The notes under the pieces: model-generated | The model's database searches: none | What the model was told of the DNA's origin: nothing | Seen by the model: only the letters and a program-made list of their open reading frames with translations | Program-made: the position numbers and the translations under genes | In this document: piece by piece, positions 1 to 12,002 of the stretch | Position numbering within the stretch: the stretch's first letter is position 1 | Layout: each line of letters starts with the position of its first letter | DNA from: Batillaria attramentaria | Lineage: Eukaryota; Mollusca; Gastropoda; Batillariidae | DNA length: 64,000 nt | Direction of reading: 5' to 3' | NCBI GenBank assembly: GCA_018292915.2 | Contig: JACVVK020000336.1 | Location: forward strand, 445,001 to 509,000

Positions 1-400
1 GGTGTTTAACGTGCATCATCAAAGAAGGCACGTTCACCACCATGAGTAAATTACCGTCAGCAGCATAAATTATACATACTTTTGGCCGTGTCTATATCAC
101 ACGTCTAGCTGCCTCAGATTGTAAAAGCATAATCCGCTGTTTATCGGCTATAGCTGGAGCAAGCGTCTGTCTCAATAGAACAGTCATTCGTTTTAATACA
201 AACTGAGCCTATGAACATTAGACTAACTGACAATGCATAATTCATATTCATGTTCAAGTTGAAAAACAAAATCGGTGACTGATCTCCTAACTCTGCATGT
301 TTATCGCCAGTTGAAAACCTGCTGACTTACAAAATAGTGGACAGATGATGGAAATGATGGATGTGTTCAGACTGACTGATTGCTCTCCTTCCGTGTCCAG

Positions 401-730
401 GTGCGACCTTTGAGTTCCCAACACTCGACTCTTCACTGACCGTTACTGCTGAAGAAAACGACACGATCCAGATTCCTTTTACAATTGCCGAGTGTAAACA
501 CCTTGGTGCAAACTTCAAGATAGAGATTAGTAGAGATGACGCAGTGACAACTTCCTGTGTAATTCGAGTTCGAGGACAAGAATGCGCCCCGTATAAACAT
601 TGTACTTGTACCGAGGACGGAGTGTACCAACTGAAAAAGACAGTGAGCAGGACAGACAGCGGGAAATGGACATGGCGGACTGGCGAAGAAGCTATTGTTG
701 GCGATGTGACAGTTACAGTCAATGTTACTT
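401..730 (+). CDS. A1 exon: V-like Ig domain
   Basis: It follows a CAG acceptor at 398-400 and ends before gtaagt at 731, phase 1 at both ends, 109 whole codons. Cysteines fall near domain residues 31, 52, 61, 67 and 69. The usual DSGxYxC motif reads DSGKWTW, so the F-strand cysteine is replaced by tryptophan. The counterpart in A2 (25067-25393) is almost identical for the first 35 residues and then strongly divergent. Confidence 0.88.
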
Positions 731-1138
731 GTAAGTACAACGAAAGTCAGATGACTTCAAATTTTGCATTAGCTTGTCATGGTATCATTTACTTTGCAAT
801 AGATGAACCTTTCTACCACACCCCAAAAGAACAAAGACCCCCCCCCCCCCCATTATTGCGCGGCATATATGACTTGATCAGTGACTGTTTTACTTCGAAT
901 CGGTCCGTCTTTGATATCACTCGTGTGTGGTGGAAAAGGACGTTAAACCCCAAACATTCACCAGCGCATCCACTTCCAATCAGTCAAAGGTTTTCTGTCG
1001 CAAGTTTAAACGCACCATTCAAGTAAAATTAAACTAACCACCCCTTTCCAACAACCATCCTTTTCTATCATAACTAGTCTCACCATTGCCATAATCAAGA
1101 AACATAACAGCAGTTATTATTATCATGTTTATATTCAG

Positions 1139-1423
1139 ACCCTGTGCGTCTCACAAAGTTCAGTCTTACCTCACATGGATCTGAACTACAAGCACCAGCC
1201 AATCAAGGCGACACTATCACTGTCCATTGTGACTATGAAGAAGGCAACCCGCCTCTCCTGCCGACCATCTTTGGCAGACATGGCGTCATGCTGCCCACAC
1301 ACAAGGACAACCATGGGACGAGGATGACGTACACGTATGATGTCAGTTGTGACGATGCTGGAGAGTTACGTTGTGAGGCGCCGGGGGCTTCAGGGAACAA
1401 AACTGCCACACTCCTTGTCAGAT
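1139..1423 (+). CDS. A1 exon: C-type Ig domain
   Basis: Phase 1 to phase 1, between a CAG acceptor and gtaaga. It encodes a canonical Ig fold: a B-strand cysteine in ITVHCDY, then EEGNPP, and an F-strand DAGELRCEAPG motif. An extra cysteine lies in VSCDD. A glycosylation site (NKT) follows the F strand. This is the one domain type in the gene that keeps the standard cysteine pair. Confidence 0.88.
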
Positions 1424-1598
1424 GTAAGAATAAACTTTCGACGTGCATTACTTGCCTTACAAACAATAAAGAGAAAATATCAGTTTTTTTTTTTTTTTTT
1501 TTTTTAAGACTTTTGCTGTTGTTGTCTTGGGGTTTTCATATAATAGCATGCAGTAATCACTTATCCTCTCTCTCTCTCTATCTTAATTATCATTTCAG

Positions 1599-1752
1599 GT
1601 CCACCTCAATTCGTCACTGGACAGAACCAGACTGTCAGCGTTGAGAATGATAAAGCAGTCATCACTTTCGACATCCGCACACAAACAGACAAGATGATAG
1701 GATGCAGTCTGACACATTCAGAAGAAACCGAGAAGAAAATAGACTGTCTGGG
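1599..1752 (+). CDS. A1 exon: first half of I-like domain 1
   Basis: Phase 1 to phase 2, after a TTTCAG acceptor and before gtaagc. The B strand reads VITFDI with no cysteine. Two cysteines 14 residues apart (GCSLTHS and IDCLG) lie near the exon end. The second half of the domain is 1958-2106. Confidence 0.85.
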
Positions 1753-1957
1753 GTAAGCTTTGTTTTTCTTGTCTCTCACATAATTATATGACTTACAACA
1801 TGCTTGCAGTTCATTAGTTTTGTTTCATTAAGCTTAATTAAACAAGGAAAATTTGTAAAAGATGTTTTCTTTTCCTGGTACATAGAGGTGAATGAGCTAT
1901 AGAAGCTTTCTGTTTGCTTTTTATTTTTCTTTACACAATTCATATTTTCTGTCAAAG

Positions 1958-2106
1958 TTCTATCAACATTACTGGCACCCAACCTGACCTGGTGCTGACT
2001 GTCCGGCTGGACAATGTGAGGAAACAGGACGAGGGACTATGGCAGCTCAGTGTTACCAATGTCGTCGGGAGTGGCAGTGTTGATGTTTGGCTCGGAGTGC
2101 CAGCAA
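1958..2106 (+). CDS. A1 exon: second half of I-like domain 1
   Basis: Phase 2 to phase 1, 149 bp as in most copies of this exon type. Hallmarks are GTQPDLVLTVRLDNV followed by DEGLWQLSVTN. The tyrosine-x-cysteine of a normal F strand is W-Q-L here, so no disulphide partner exists in this half. Confidence 0.87.
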
Positions 2107-2448
2107 GTACGAAATACATATAAATGCGTTGTTGGTTGGCTTGGTTTTGTATGTTTGTTTGTTTGGTGTTTTTTTTGTTTGCGGCGAAATGCTTTAAGTA
2201 TATGGAAAACATGCAGTATTCTTAAATGAAAAGCAGAAGGTATCCATCGACATGATTAAAAAAAAAAAAACACCAAACAAACAAACAAACAAACAAACAA
2301 ACACCCCCCCCAAAAAAACAAAAAAACAACAACAAACCAAAAAAAAACAAAAAAAAAAAAAACATCGTGATAGAGAGGGCTAAGCTACATGACTTTAGTT
2401 GCTAATATTTGAAAGACCCGAAATGCACTTTTGAATAATTGGTTTTAG

Positions 2449-2641
2449 GTGCCCCAGTGTTTGCGAAACCTGACTCAAATGAAGTCATTGTGGAGCCTGG
2501 TCACGACGCGGAAATACAATTTCCTGTACGGACGCACACCACTGTGTTAACTGACTGTCAGCTGACAAAACTTACATCTGATAACGAAGGGCCTACAAAC
2601 AACTTTTTTGTTGCCAAGGCACCAACAGTAAACTGCACTAG
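2449..2641 (+). CDS. A1 exon: first half of I-like domain 2
   Basis: Phase 1 to phase 2, 193 bp. It contains an isolated cysteine pair (TDCQLTKL and VNCT) 28 residues apart. The same exon in A2 is split by a LINE; removing the LINE and one target-site copy restores exactly 193 bp, which supports these exon limits. Confidence 0.85.
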
Positions 2642-3035
2642 GTAAAACCCAACCCGAACAATATTTTCGTTTTCTCTTTTTTGAGAATATTATGAATATG
2701 TATCTGCAGATTCAAATAAACAAAACGGACTGTACACACCACTCTGGAGGGGAGAGGGGGGGGGGGGGGCTAAGCCCAAAATGTGCACATCACTTCATAA
2801 GCTTCAAATTTGTTATTTAAACTCAGAATAGTGTCTTTTCACTCACCCCTATTCAAAGGTCATTTGTCTCCTCCTGTGTAATTATTTTAATAACTTTTGC
2901 AATGATCGTTTAGGGATCGTTAATCGCTCTCTAGAAAAATAAATACAGACAGAGTAAAGTATTTTGCGTGCTATGTATAATGTTTTCGTCAATCAATTAT
3001 TAAAAGGAAGTACTTGATTTCTTTCTATATTCCAG

Positions 3036-3184
3036 TTATGTGTTCCTGACCGGTACCCCACCTGACCTTGTGCTTACGATCCGACTGGACAATGTGCAGG
3101 AACAGGATGAGGGTCTGTGGCGTTTGACTCTGTTCAATGATGTCGGCCATGGCCATCTACATTTTTCACTTCTTGTCAAGGACG
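3036..3184 (+). CDS. A1 exon: second half of I-like domain 2
   Basis: Phase 2 to phase 1, 149 bp, with TGTPPDLVLTIRLDNV and DEGLWRLTLFNDVG. The donor is gtctgt, weaker than the other donors in the gene but preserved in A2 at 37067. Confidence 0.85.
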
Positions 3185-3270
3185 GTCTGTACATTCTTAG
3201 TCAGTCGCAGACAATAAACCGAGTTTGCAATGCACTAAATTATTATCCCCTTCGCCGAACCATATAATTA

Positions 3271-3987
3271 CAGTCGAACACGCTAAAGTCGAATTCGCAG
3301 GGGAAATGATTTTTGTTCGACGTATCCGAAGTTTGACTTATCCGTGACGACGGATAAGGTCGAATTTCGACTCTAGCTTCGAGTTAAGCGAGTTGCACCT
3401 TTTCACCCCCTGAATCGGTTTGGAAACTGAAATGTATTTTCGCTGGTCAACATGAGCTTACTGCTGCTGCGTTGGTGTAGTTCGCCCCCTTGTGTCATTT
3501 GCACCCGCTGTAAATGCACTGCGACCGTCTGAACATCATAGCGATTGCACCAGTACCACCTGGTAACCCTAACCCTAAACCTTCTTGTGTGTACACAGAA
3601 ATGCAATCATAATATCTCAGAAATCCCTTCTGAATTCTACCAATTCTACCTACTCTAACCAGCCCTAAGGCCCGCGGGACACATAACACCGTCAACCTGT
3701 ACTTGCACGGAAAATGTAAAATCTCCGTGCAAGCCGTGTTTTGGCGCCGATGCATCAGAAGGACTAAAAGAAATTCCCGTGCCAGCAACTGGTACGACTT
3801 ATCCGAGGCTAAAATTGCAGATTTCGTTTGACATAACCGAATTTTGACTTATCCGTTTTTGAGTACTCGTCCGACTTACCCGTGGAAAATTTAGTCATAC
3901 AAAGAGCAAGTTTGGCCGGGAAAATGTTTTTGCTTCGACGTATCCGAAGTTCGACTTAAGCGTGTTTGCCTTAAGCGTATGGGTCTG
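3271..3987 (+). mobile_element. pogo/Tigger-like non-autonomous element (717 bp)
   Basis: It starts cagtcgaacacgctaaag and ends with the imperfect inverse (ttaagcgtatgggtctg), flanked by TA on both sides (3269-3270 and 3988-3989). Inner copies of 'cgacttatccg' and 'ttcgacgtatccgaag' recur near both ends. No transposase is visible. A2 lacks this element at the matching site, which gives the empty sequence. Class is assigned from TA target and CAGT termini (inference). Confidence 0.6.
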
Positions 3988-4084
3988 TATAAGCCCACTC
4001 CTTATCATCAAAGCCCAGTGGTCAAGGTTGGTATTATCATATTTATCATATGACTATGTTTTGTCTGTGATACATTACACATTG

Positions 4085-4225
4085 TTTGCTGTATGGACAC
4101 GAGATAACCCAGTTTGTAGAGCTGCTGGAGTCGTGAGATCAAATCGCGAATGGGACCCAAAAATGTGTGCTGGCGATTTTTTTGTCCTTGTCTAGTCTTT
4201 GATGACACCCGAAAGTGGTAAGAAA
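4085..4225 (+). mobile_element. Degenerate tRNA-SINE relic in the pre-TM intron
   Basis: The stretch contains a B-box-like 'agatcaaatcgcgaatggg' and a 3' part resembling the SINEs elsewhere here ('gtctttgatgacacccgaaagtggtaag'). It is also present in A2 (about 38885-39000), so it predates the block duplication. It is too decayed for a family name. Confidence 0.35.
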
Positions 4226-4305
4226 AACAAAAACGGTCACAGCAATACATTTTTAACGCACCCGCACTTGCTGTAAGCGACAACATGATTTGTATTTGTG
4301 TTTAG

Positions 4306-4392
4306 GTAATCTGAAAGTTATCATCGGAGCTGCCATTGGTGCGTTTCTGCTTTTTACTGGCACAGTCATTGTCATCATCCGGCATCGAAAAG
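4306..4392 (+). CDS. A1 exon: transmembrane helix
   Basis: Phase 1 to phase 1, 87 bp, between TTTAG and gttcga. It encodes a hydrophobic run (VIIGAAIGAFLLFTGTVIVI) followed by the stop-transfer residues RHRK. This fixes type I topology with the Ig domains outside the cell. Confidence 0.87.
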
Positions 4393-4651
4393 GTTCGAGT
4401 TTTGTGTTCAGAATTTAGATTTATTTGGTTACACGTCATTTCAAACATTAGATCAGCATCCACATCAGGACAAAGTTAAAAATATTTATTGATGATCTTG
4501 AAAGACAAAAATTAATGAACACACTGGCAATTCATGGGAGAGAAGTCATCTTTTCGGCATTGTCAGTGATGCCCTATTGAATGTGATTTTCCGCTTTCGT
4601 AAGTGCAGCACACAATTTCAGACTTGCTTATTAGAAAAAAAATGTTTACAG

Positions 4652-4798
4652 GGAGAAATAGGACACAGCCCCAGCCTGCTGTAGAACTGGACGTTATCGA
4701 AAGACGAAGCTTGGCCCGAGATGGAGACGGGTCAGCACCAAGTGTACACATCTACTGGGATGCCGACCCTCCTGCTGCTGATGTACAGAATGTTGTAG
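4652..4798 (+). CDS. A1 exon: juxtamembrane cytoplasmic segment
   Basis: Phase 1 to phase 1, 147 bp. It encodes a basic and acidic stretch ending in SVHIYWDADPPAADVQNVV. The single tyrosine in SVH(I/L)Y is preserved in the B genes, where the same exon is duplicated. Confidence 0.83.
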
Positions 4799-5521
4799 GT
4801 AGGTTGTAGGTCTGAGACCATCAATGAGGTCAGGTTCATCACGTTCACTTTCACCTAAAAGTTAAGACCTACCAAAGACACTAGATCCGCTACTGCATAG
4901 GGGCTCTAGAATCTTAGGAGAGAGAGAAATGACGTCAATTCTGTCAACTAAACATTTGACGTCAGCCTCATACAGGTGGTCTGACAGAGGCTGTTGGTTC
5001 ATTTCTTGTGATTACCCTGTTGCTGTTGTGACCTCCCTGCTGTTGGTGAAAGGTGGACTAGAGTACCTTGAATTGTGCTTAGAAATCACGAAATTTGAAC
5101 TCTTTGGACCGGTGCTCTCGAAAGAAATATGTTCAGCTTAAGTCTCTGTTATTCTTAATTATGAAAGTATTAGTTCAGTAGTTCCTGTCATATGTGCTGT
5201 TGTCACACGTGATAAAAATGTCGGGATGATGAGTAATTTGAAGGAGTCGTTATATATGGCCTTGTGTGCAATCTACCCCTACCTCAGATATATTTTTATA
5301 CACAAAATCTGTTTGAGTTTCAGAGCTGTGCTGCGAACCCATTCAGTACAACTGAATAAAATTCCAAATTCTAGAAAATGAAGGCATTTGAACAACTGTT
5401 TCGTCGGAAAACGTAACATGACCGATTTCTTAAGATGCAGCAAGAGAAAAATCGTGAAAGGTACCTCTGGAGAATGTGACTGCCCATTCTATCTCAAAGT
5501 AAAAAGCCCTTCAACGAAGTG

Positions 5522-5745
5522 GTTTAGCCATTACATCTTTCCATCGCACACACACACACACACACACACACGTCGCACAACTCCTGCCAAAAAGAACGCA
5601 GCAGCATAATTGCACCTAAGGTGTCTATGACGCAGATTTCGTTACGCCACTGTGTGGGTGAAAGTATGTATTGTCTGGAGACACCTTACAGTCTTGTTTT
5701 GTATCACTGAAACTTGCTGCTGCGCACAGCAATATCCGCCCCAAA
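5522..5745 (-). mobile_element. Inverted fragment of composite repeat E1
   Basis: The segment is the reverse complement of the 5' part of the repeat at 26455-26640 (for example 'tttgtatcactgaaacttgc' and the block around 'aaaaagaacgcagcagcat'). It includes the (CA)n tract at 5547-5571, which lies at the same place within the repeat. No coding potential is seen. Confidence 0.6.
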
Positions 5746-5946
5746 GAAGAAGAAGAAGAAGGAGAAATGTGCGTGTGATGACCACAAAATGAAATACGTA
5801 ATTTCAGCTGCCAATTTTTATGTTGTTTCCATAGTAATGGAAACAACATAATAGGACGGGCTAAAATTTCCACGTTTATAGGCAAGCATCTGTGGTACAA
5901 ACGCACGTCACTGCCGATCTCCCGCAGAGACGATTTTGCAAGTGTA

Positions 5947-5973
5947 ACCAAAGACATTAATGTAATGTCTTTG
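5947..5973. repeat. Perfect 10-bp inverted repeat inside E2
   Basis: 'ccaaagacat' and 'atgtctttgg' flank a short loop and can form a hairpin. It is absent as a perfect stem from the second E2 copy. Confidence 0.6.
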
Positions 5974-7109
5974 GTGTAACTCTGACAATGACGTAAGAAG
6001 CGTGCGTCTCCGATGCTGACGCGTATGCTGTTCCGAACGCACTTCTCCTCCTCAGTGAGTGCCGTCTGTGCGGATGTGTGTGCGTGTGTGTGTGAATTGT
6101 GTCCAGGCCCGTTTCTTCGAAAATACTCAACCGAATGGCTTCAAATTTGGGGTATCCAAATATATCAAAATGTTACAGTAGACGATTCAAGCGTGTGATG
6201 ATTGCTTAAGTGATTTGGGAGTTATCGCCCTTTTGAGACAAGTTGGTTGTCTTTCGTGTACAGGCGTAATATTTATTTAAATCACTCAATTTTTTGGCAG
6301 TAGATAGCTTGAATACGGACTCTGAACAGAGTCACTACTAGAAAATGGTCGCTCTTATAGCTTTCATGTAAACCGAGCCTGAGTTGACATTGCATGTGAA
6401 CCCAGTTCAGATGCCTCTTTCTCCGAAAATACTGTACCGATCGATTTCAAATTTGGGGTTTCTAAATGAATCAAGATTGTTGAATAGAAGGCCCGATCCA
6501 GGTACGATTGCACATATGATTTGCGAGTTATCGCCCTTTTCTGGCGTTTAAAGGCGTAATATTTACCTAAACCACTCCATTTTTTTGGACATAGATAACA
6601 TGAATACGGACTCTCAACTAAGTGAATTTTGGAGGTTGTCGCTTTTATACTTTTGGCGTAAGCCGTACCTGATGAAAGTGCTGGTGAACACACTTTAGAT
6701 CTCAAAATCGCTCCTACTATACATAGATAATGAGCCTGGGGTGCCATAAAAAATATACAAAAAAATTAGAAAAATTCACTGCAGCCGTTGTCGTCAGTTG
6801 ACTCGAAAATTTGTACTCGAAGCACATTTCCTTTACACAAGCCACACGCCTCACAAACATCGCAGAAAAGGCACACGCGCACTGATGCAAAACTGTATCA
6901 GCGTCAGTTTGCCGACGTCATGTTTGATTGACGTGGGGGTGTGTCGTCACTTTTCGGAAGTTCTCTATTTGTAGACGGGGATAGCGGGAGTTTCATTGAT
7001 GTAGTGAGCTTTGTTTTTCCCACTGACTCTCACTCAATAGCATAGTAGAGTGAGAGAACACCACATAGGTCTCAATGGAGCACATGCACAAACGCGGCTC
7101 GCGCAAGTC

Positions 7110-7180
7110 TGCGTGCGTGCGTGCGTGCGTGCGTGCGCGCGCGCGTATGTCTGTGTGTGTCTGTGTGCGCGCGCGCGCAG
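7110..7180. repeat. Alternating CG/TG tract
   Basis: Runs of (GCGT)n, (GC)n and (TG)n make this strongly alternating purine-pyrimidine DNA, a type known to favour Z-DNA. It is part of repeat E2; the second copy has a similar tract at 62981-63028. Confidence 0.7.
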
Positions 7181-7454
7181 CAGACATAACACATAGTGAA
7201 AAAACGTTCGCCGCGCAGACTTGTCTGTTAAACACATTGAGCCGGTATAAATTCGATCTTTACACTGCGCAGCAGCAACACTTCAATTTTCATGGGGCTG
7301 CTTTCATTGCAAGAATTGTATCCGAGTCAAAGTTATTACGTCAAATGTATTATGCGTCATCCCAATGAGGAAAACGTCATAGATTTCAAAGAAAACAACT
7401 TGACGTCTCTCTTCCAAAACCAAGATTGGTCTGACAAGCCCGGTCAGTTGTTTC

Positions 7455-7559
<105 letters not shown>

Positions 7560-7757
7560 TCCCGAATACATGGCATTACAAAAGAACGACCGTGACGACA
7601 GCAGGTGATTAAATGGAAACAACATATTGGGCTGGTCAGTGGCCATCTTGTTGTAGTTCTTTTTTGTTAATGTGCCAGTGACAGTTTGGCAAATGTTTCC
7701 ATAAAGAGTCTCTTGCAGACAAGAATGTCATTGTGAACCTGAGCTTTACTTCTGCAG

Positions 7758-8098
7758 ACAACGCACCGCCCCCAGTCTGTCACGGACCGCGTAATCCACC
7801 TGCCGACTACCTGAACCCAGAGCCATCACGTGACGAGACAGAGGAGGAAGGAGCCGAGTTCAACACTGTACCTTTCTATCAAAACACAGAACTCAGAAAC
7901 ATCGAGGCAGCAGCGGCGTCATCTGACAACTCTCAGACCGCGCCGTCAAACAACAACGATCATGGTGCCACTGGTGCTTTAAACAGTCGTCACAGAGAAA
8001 CAGAATCTTCTGACGACAAGCAGGAGTCAGATACTGAAACTGATTCAACTGGTTACGTACGGTATTTCCCTCGACTGTATGAAAATACAAAGCCCTGA
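7758..8098 (+). CDS. A1 last exon: cytoplasmic tail with three YxN motifs
   Basis: It opens after TTCTGCAG in phase 1 and ends at TGA (8096-8098), 113 codons with the stop. Tyrosines lie in DYLNP, FYQNT and LYENT, each with Asn at +2, the core of a Grb2 SH2 binding site (established motif; use here is inferred). A proline-rich start (PPPVCHGPRNPP) and an acidic, Ser/Thr-rich middle fill the rest. The tail is closely matched in A2 and more loosely in B1, with all three motifs kept. Confidence 0.88.
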
Positions 8099-8150
8099 AC
8101 TTACCCTAGCAAATTCCTTGTGGAATATGAAACCTCCAATTAACAGTTTC

Positions 8151-8156
8151 AATAAA
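8151..8156 (+). terminator. Polyadenylation signal of A1
   Basis: AATAAA lies 53 bp after the stop codon. No better signal follows within 100 bp. Confidence 0.65.
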
Positions 8157-9149
8157 GGACAAAAAGAAACAATGTTGCGGTGAAAAAAAAATAATGTTCT
8201 TTCATTTGGTGTTTTGAAGTTACTTTGAAGTTTGTTTTCATTGTTGATGTTAATGATTTCTATAAACTTGTGATCTATGATAGGGATATTGAAATGAGGG
8301 TAACTGTGACAATGCCATGTAATGATTTGTCATGCATGTACAATGTATACAGAAATAACATTGCCGAAGGTGGGTGTGACTAGAGGCAGGCTGGATACAT
8401 TCCTTAAACTAGAGTTAATAGAAGTTTTGTTCGAATGTTTTCAAATACGCTGAGTGCAAACCTCACAGCGCCTTTGCTAGTTTTCTTTTAACATTTGATT
8501 TTCAAATCCTTTTTCTATGCACTACTATCATTATATTTTTTCAAATACTTACTGTTTTGAATGCTTTCTTTTGCCTTCAAAAAATTCTGTATCTTTCAAT
8601 ACTGAATGCCAACTGAAGACAGGATACTACATTAGAAATGGCACACTAGTCAATGTATATATTATTGGGAGTGGTGCATTCCATAGCTTTAGTTTCCACA
8701 CATGAGTTGATAAAGTGGAGCAACTTTATTCTGAAAGTGTACAGAATTGCGAGATTATGCCTGTTGATAAAGTGGAGCAACTTTATTCTGAAAGAATTGC
8801 GAGATTATGCCTGTACACAATCATGAAAGCCATAGTTTTTAGTAATAATTACTACAGTATCAACATTAGCAAGAAATATAAGTCATGGTGAAATTGTACT
8901 ATTTTGATGCTGCATGTACTGATATTGTACAAAATGCCGATACCACTAAACTAATGAAGGTAAAACATAAATAATGCCGAATAATGCCAGAACAACCACA
9001 CCGAAAGACTTAACACACTTTCACACACATTGGCATACAATAATTATCTGTACACTGTTTGTCGGGACAATCATAGTATACTCCTGTTCGGGTATATTTC
9101 AAAGGTATATTAGTGAATTGGTTGTAAAAAGATTGACAAAGATTCTAGA
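8157..9149. other. A1 3' flank, shared with the A2 3' flank
   Basis: Non-coding. The sequence up to about 9000 aligns by eye with 46860-47640 downstream of A2. A direct repeat of about 50 bp (8707-8815, unit starting tgataaagtggagcaacttt) is present here but single in the A2 flank. No gene is visible. Confidence 0.6.
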
Positions 9150-9563
9150 AAGTTCTGCACATCTATAGGCACATTGTTTACAAGTGGCAATACAGCAGTT
9201 CGTTGTAAGTGTTGCTATGTCTGCAGTTTCAGTTAAGGTCTACATGAAAGTGTGCTTTGTGCAAACCCACACGTCCAAAACCTGACTCACACTAACAGGA
9301 CTGTAGGTCCAAACTGAAACTGGTTTACCCAGAGGGTGGGAAGTTAACAGTTCCCTGAACGACGACTTACCCCACAAAAATACAGGCGGCCTGTTGTGTT
9401 TTGTGAGATCGTCACAAGTCTTTGGTTGAAGTAAAAAGGTTGCATTACTGCTTGGCCTATGAATAAATTTGAAAAATAAAGCAATTACCGTGCACAGCAG
9501 AAAATGTTCGATATCAAAAGTCGAAGTCAAGCTTTCCTTGCTGAAAAAGCCGAATATACTCGT

Positions 9564-10096
9564 ATTCAGTCAATGAAGGTCTAGCCGACTTTGCAGGGCG
9601 ATGTATTCAGTAAAGGTCTAGCCGACTTTGCAGGGCGATGTATTCAGTAAAGGTCTAGCCGACTTTGCAGGGCGATGTATTCAGTAAAGGTCTAGCCGAC
9701 TTTGCAGGGCGATGTATTCAGTAAAGGTCTAGCCGACTTTGCAGGGCGATGTATTCAGTAAAGGTCTAGCCGACTTTGCAGGGCGATGTATACAGTAAAG
9801 GTCTAGCCGACTTTGCAGGGCGATGTATACAGTAAAGGTCTAGCCGACTTTGCAGGGCGATGTATTCAGTAAAGGTCTAGCCGACTTTGCAGGGCGATGT
9901 ATTCAGTAAAGGTCTAGCCGACTTTGCAGGGCGATGTATTCAGTAAAGGTCTAGCCGACTTTGCAGGGCGATGTATTCAGTAAAGGTCTAGCCGACTTTG
10001 CAGGGCGATGTATTCAGTAAAGGTCTAGCCGACTTTGCAGGGCGATGTATTCAGTAAAGGTCTAGCCGACTTTGCAGGGCGATGTATTCAGGAAAG
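9564..10096. repeat. 37-bp tandem array, about 14 units
   Basis: The unit begins aaaggtctagccgactttgc and ends agggcgatgtattcagt. Units are nearly identical; two neighbouring units near 9790-9835 share a T-to-A change (gtatacagt), which points to unit-by-unit spread. The duplicate locus at 53652-53769 has about three units. Confidence 0.95.
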
Positions 10097-10380
10097 GCTA
10101 ACCCATACATACATACACAGAGAGAGAGTGGAACACACTGAAGTAAATGTGTCAACGAGGGTAAAGAGAACCTTGCTAGCGCTACCCGCTTCTTACAACG
10201 TCACGCATGGCTGACCATACAGGTCTATTTCCGTGCAGAATGTTTCATTGTCATAGCCTTGGTACTTTTTAAAAATTATTTTCAATAATCTAGCAGCTAC
10301 GCCATGTCAGAGTGACTCATGAGAAAGAGTGAATACAGACTAGGACAGGAGGGCGGGTGGGAGGAGGGTGATTTGAATGT

Positions 10381-10425
10381 ACACACACACCCACCCACAC
10401 ACACACACAGACACACAGACACACA

Positions 10426-10463
<38 letters not shown>
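10381..10463. repeat. (CA)n microsatellite
   Basis: Interrupted CA tract. The paralogous tract is at 54051-54122 and is uninterrupted. Confidence 0.95.
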
Positions 10464-10465
<2 letters not shown>

Positions 10466-11615
10466 TGTCACCACGGAAACGCCCATGCATAAATGTCAGT
10501 TGTGAGTGGTAAAAAATCTGATGCCATACGGGATATTTGCAGATACCAATGTGATACAACTACTATTGTATGTCAATATTTCCCTGACTAGCGTTTTGAT
10601 AACCTTTCAATACTAGCGATACTTCAGCTGTAACACTGACAGAGGGACATTGTTTTCATCTCATCACAATCACTACATTCAACATTTCTGAGGAAACGAC
10701 TGGCAATAGTTGGTAGGAGAATGAATTAAATGTACTTGTGCGAGTCGGGTGTCTGAAAAGTAAAGTCAGAATTTCCAAACGAGGAAAATATTCACAACGA
10801 TCTCATCAAAAATGAGTAATGCAAATTTGAGATAAATTACGACAGCCGACTGGCTAATGACTCACTTGTAAACAGTAACATAGTGCGTTCAACCTCTACC
10901 ATCATATGCTACAATGACCTAGGTGTCTATCCAATCCATGACACTTAGGTTCTTTTACCAAACAGTTATGAAAACAACATAAAAATCTCACCAGCCCTGC
11001 AGTCTCGTGATAGGCTACAATTACATTGAACTCACCGTAAACTGTAAAGGAAAGTACTCCACTTGTCAAACACGCATCGCTGGACAGACTGCATTACAAT
11101 ACTGGCCAACAGTGAAGGTGTATTTGCCATCAGGACAGAACTCTGATTCACGCTCACTTTCGTAGGCCTACATCCTCATTTAACATTTTTTTTTAAACTA
11201 ATGTCTTTGAAAATGTCAGTGAAAAATGAACTGAACATGGCAAAATATAACAAAATATAAAATATAAAGAAACGTTAACGAAGAGTACGAGCTCTACCCG
11301 CTTCTCATAAAGTCACGCATGGCTGACCACACGTGCAAATGTTTTTCATTTAAATGCTCTAGCAACCACACCCCATTCCATTAATGTCGGAATTTCAAGA
11401 TGGATACTACACCTACTGGAGAGCCAGTTTCAAATTCAAGTAACACTTTATTGTCTGCATAAATGACAAAATGTAATTTACTTTTAAATACCTTTATTCA
11501 GCGACTAGTTGTGTGAATCCTTGCCTGAACAGAGCGCCCTGTTGACATGTATGCGTACAATTGACTTGATTTCGTATAAATTTTCATTTCTTTTCTAGAG
11601 AGGGTGAGGTCGGGC

Positions 11616-11722
<107 letters not shown>

Positions 11723-12002
11723 GTTGAGGGGTGGAGGGGAAGGGGCTCAGTGTTACTGCTGTTGCTTTCTAAACAAGGATTTGCCCCTGATCTCGGTTTT
11801 AATGGATGATAGACAAAGACTTCCAGATGAAATGACTACACTAAACCAAGGAAAGTGTTTGAAAGATGACGAAGAAACTTTGCCTTTGCTGGCTAGTATT
11901 TCTGTTTTTAAATCCTTGTTCTAAAAACACGTGTAAGTTTTTTTTTTTTTTAATTTCGTGCAGTATGGCACAATTGTATACTATTGAGGTTGCTATTTTG
12001 TA

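Noticed and set aside
7034..7237. Arg/Ala/His-rich frames near 7100
   Set aside because: They arise from the CG/TG tract in repeat E2.
9564..10096. CRISPR array
   Set aside because: Units follow one another with no spacers, in a eukaryotic genome; it is a tandem repeat.
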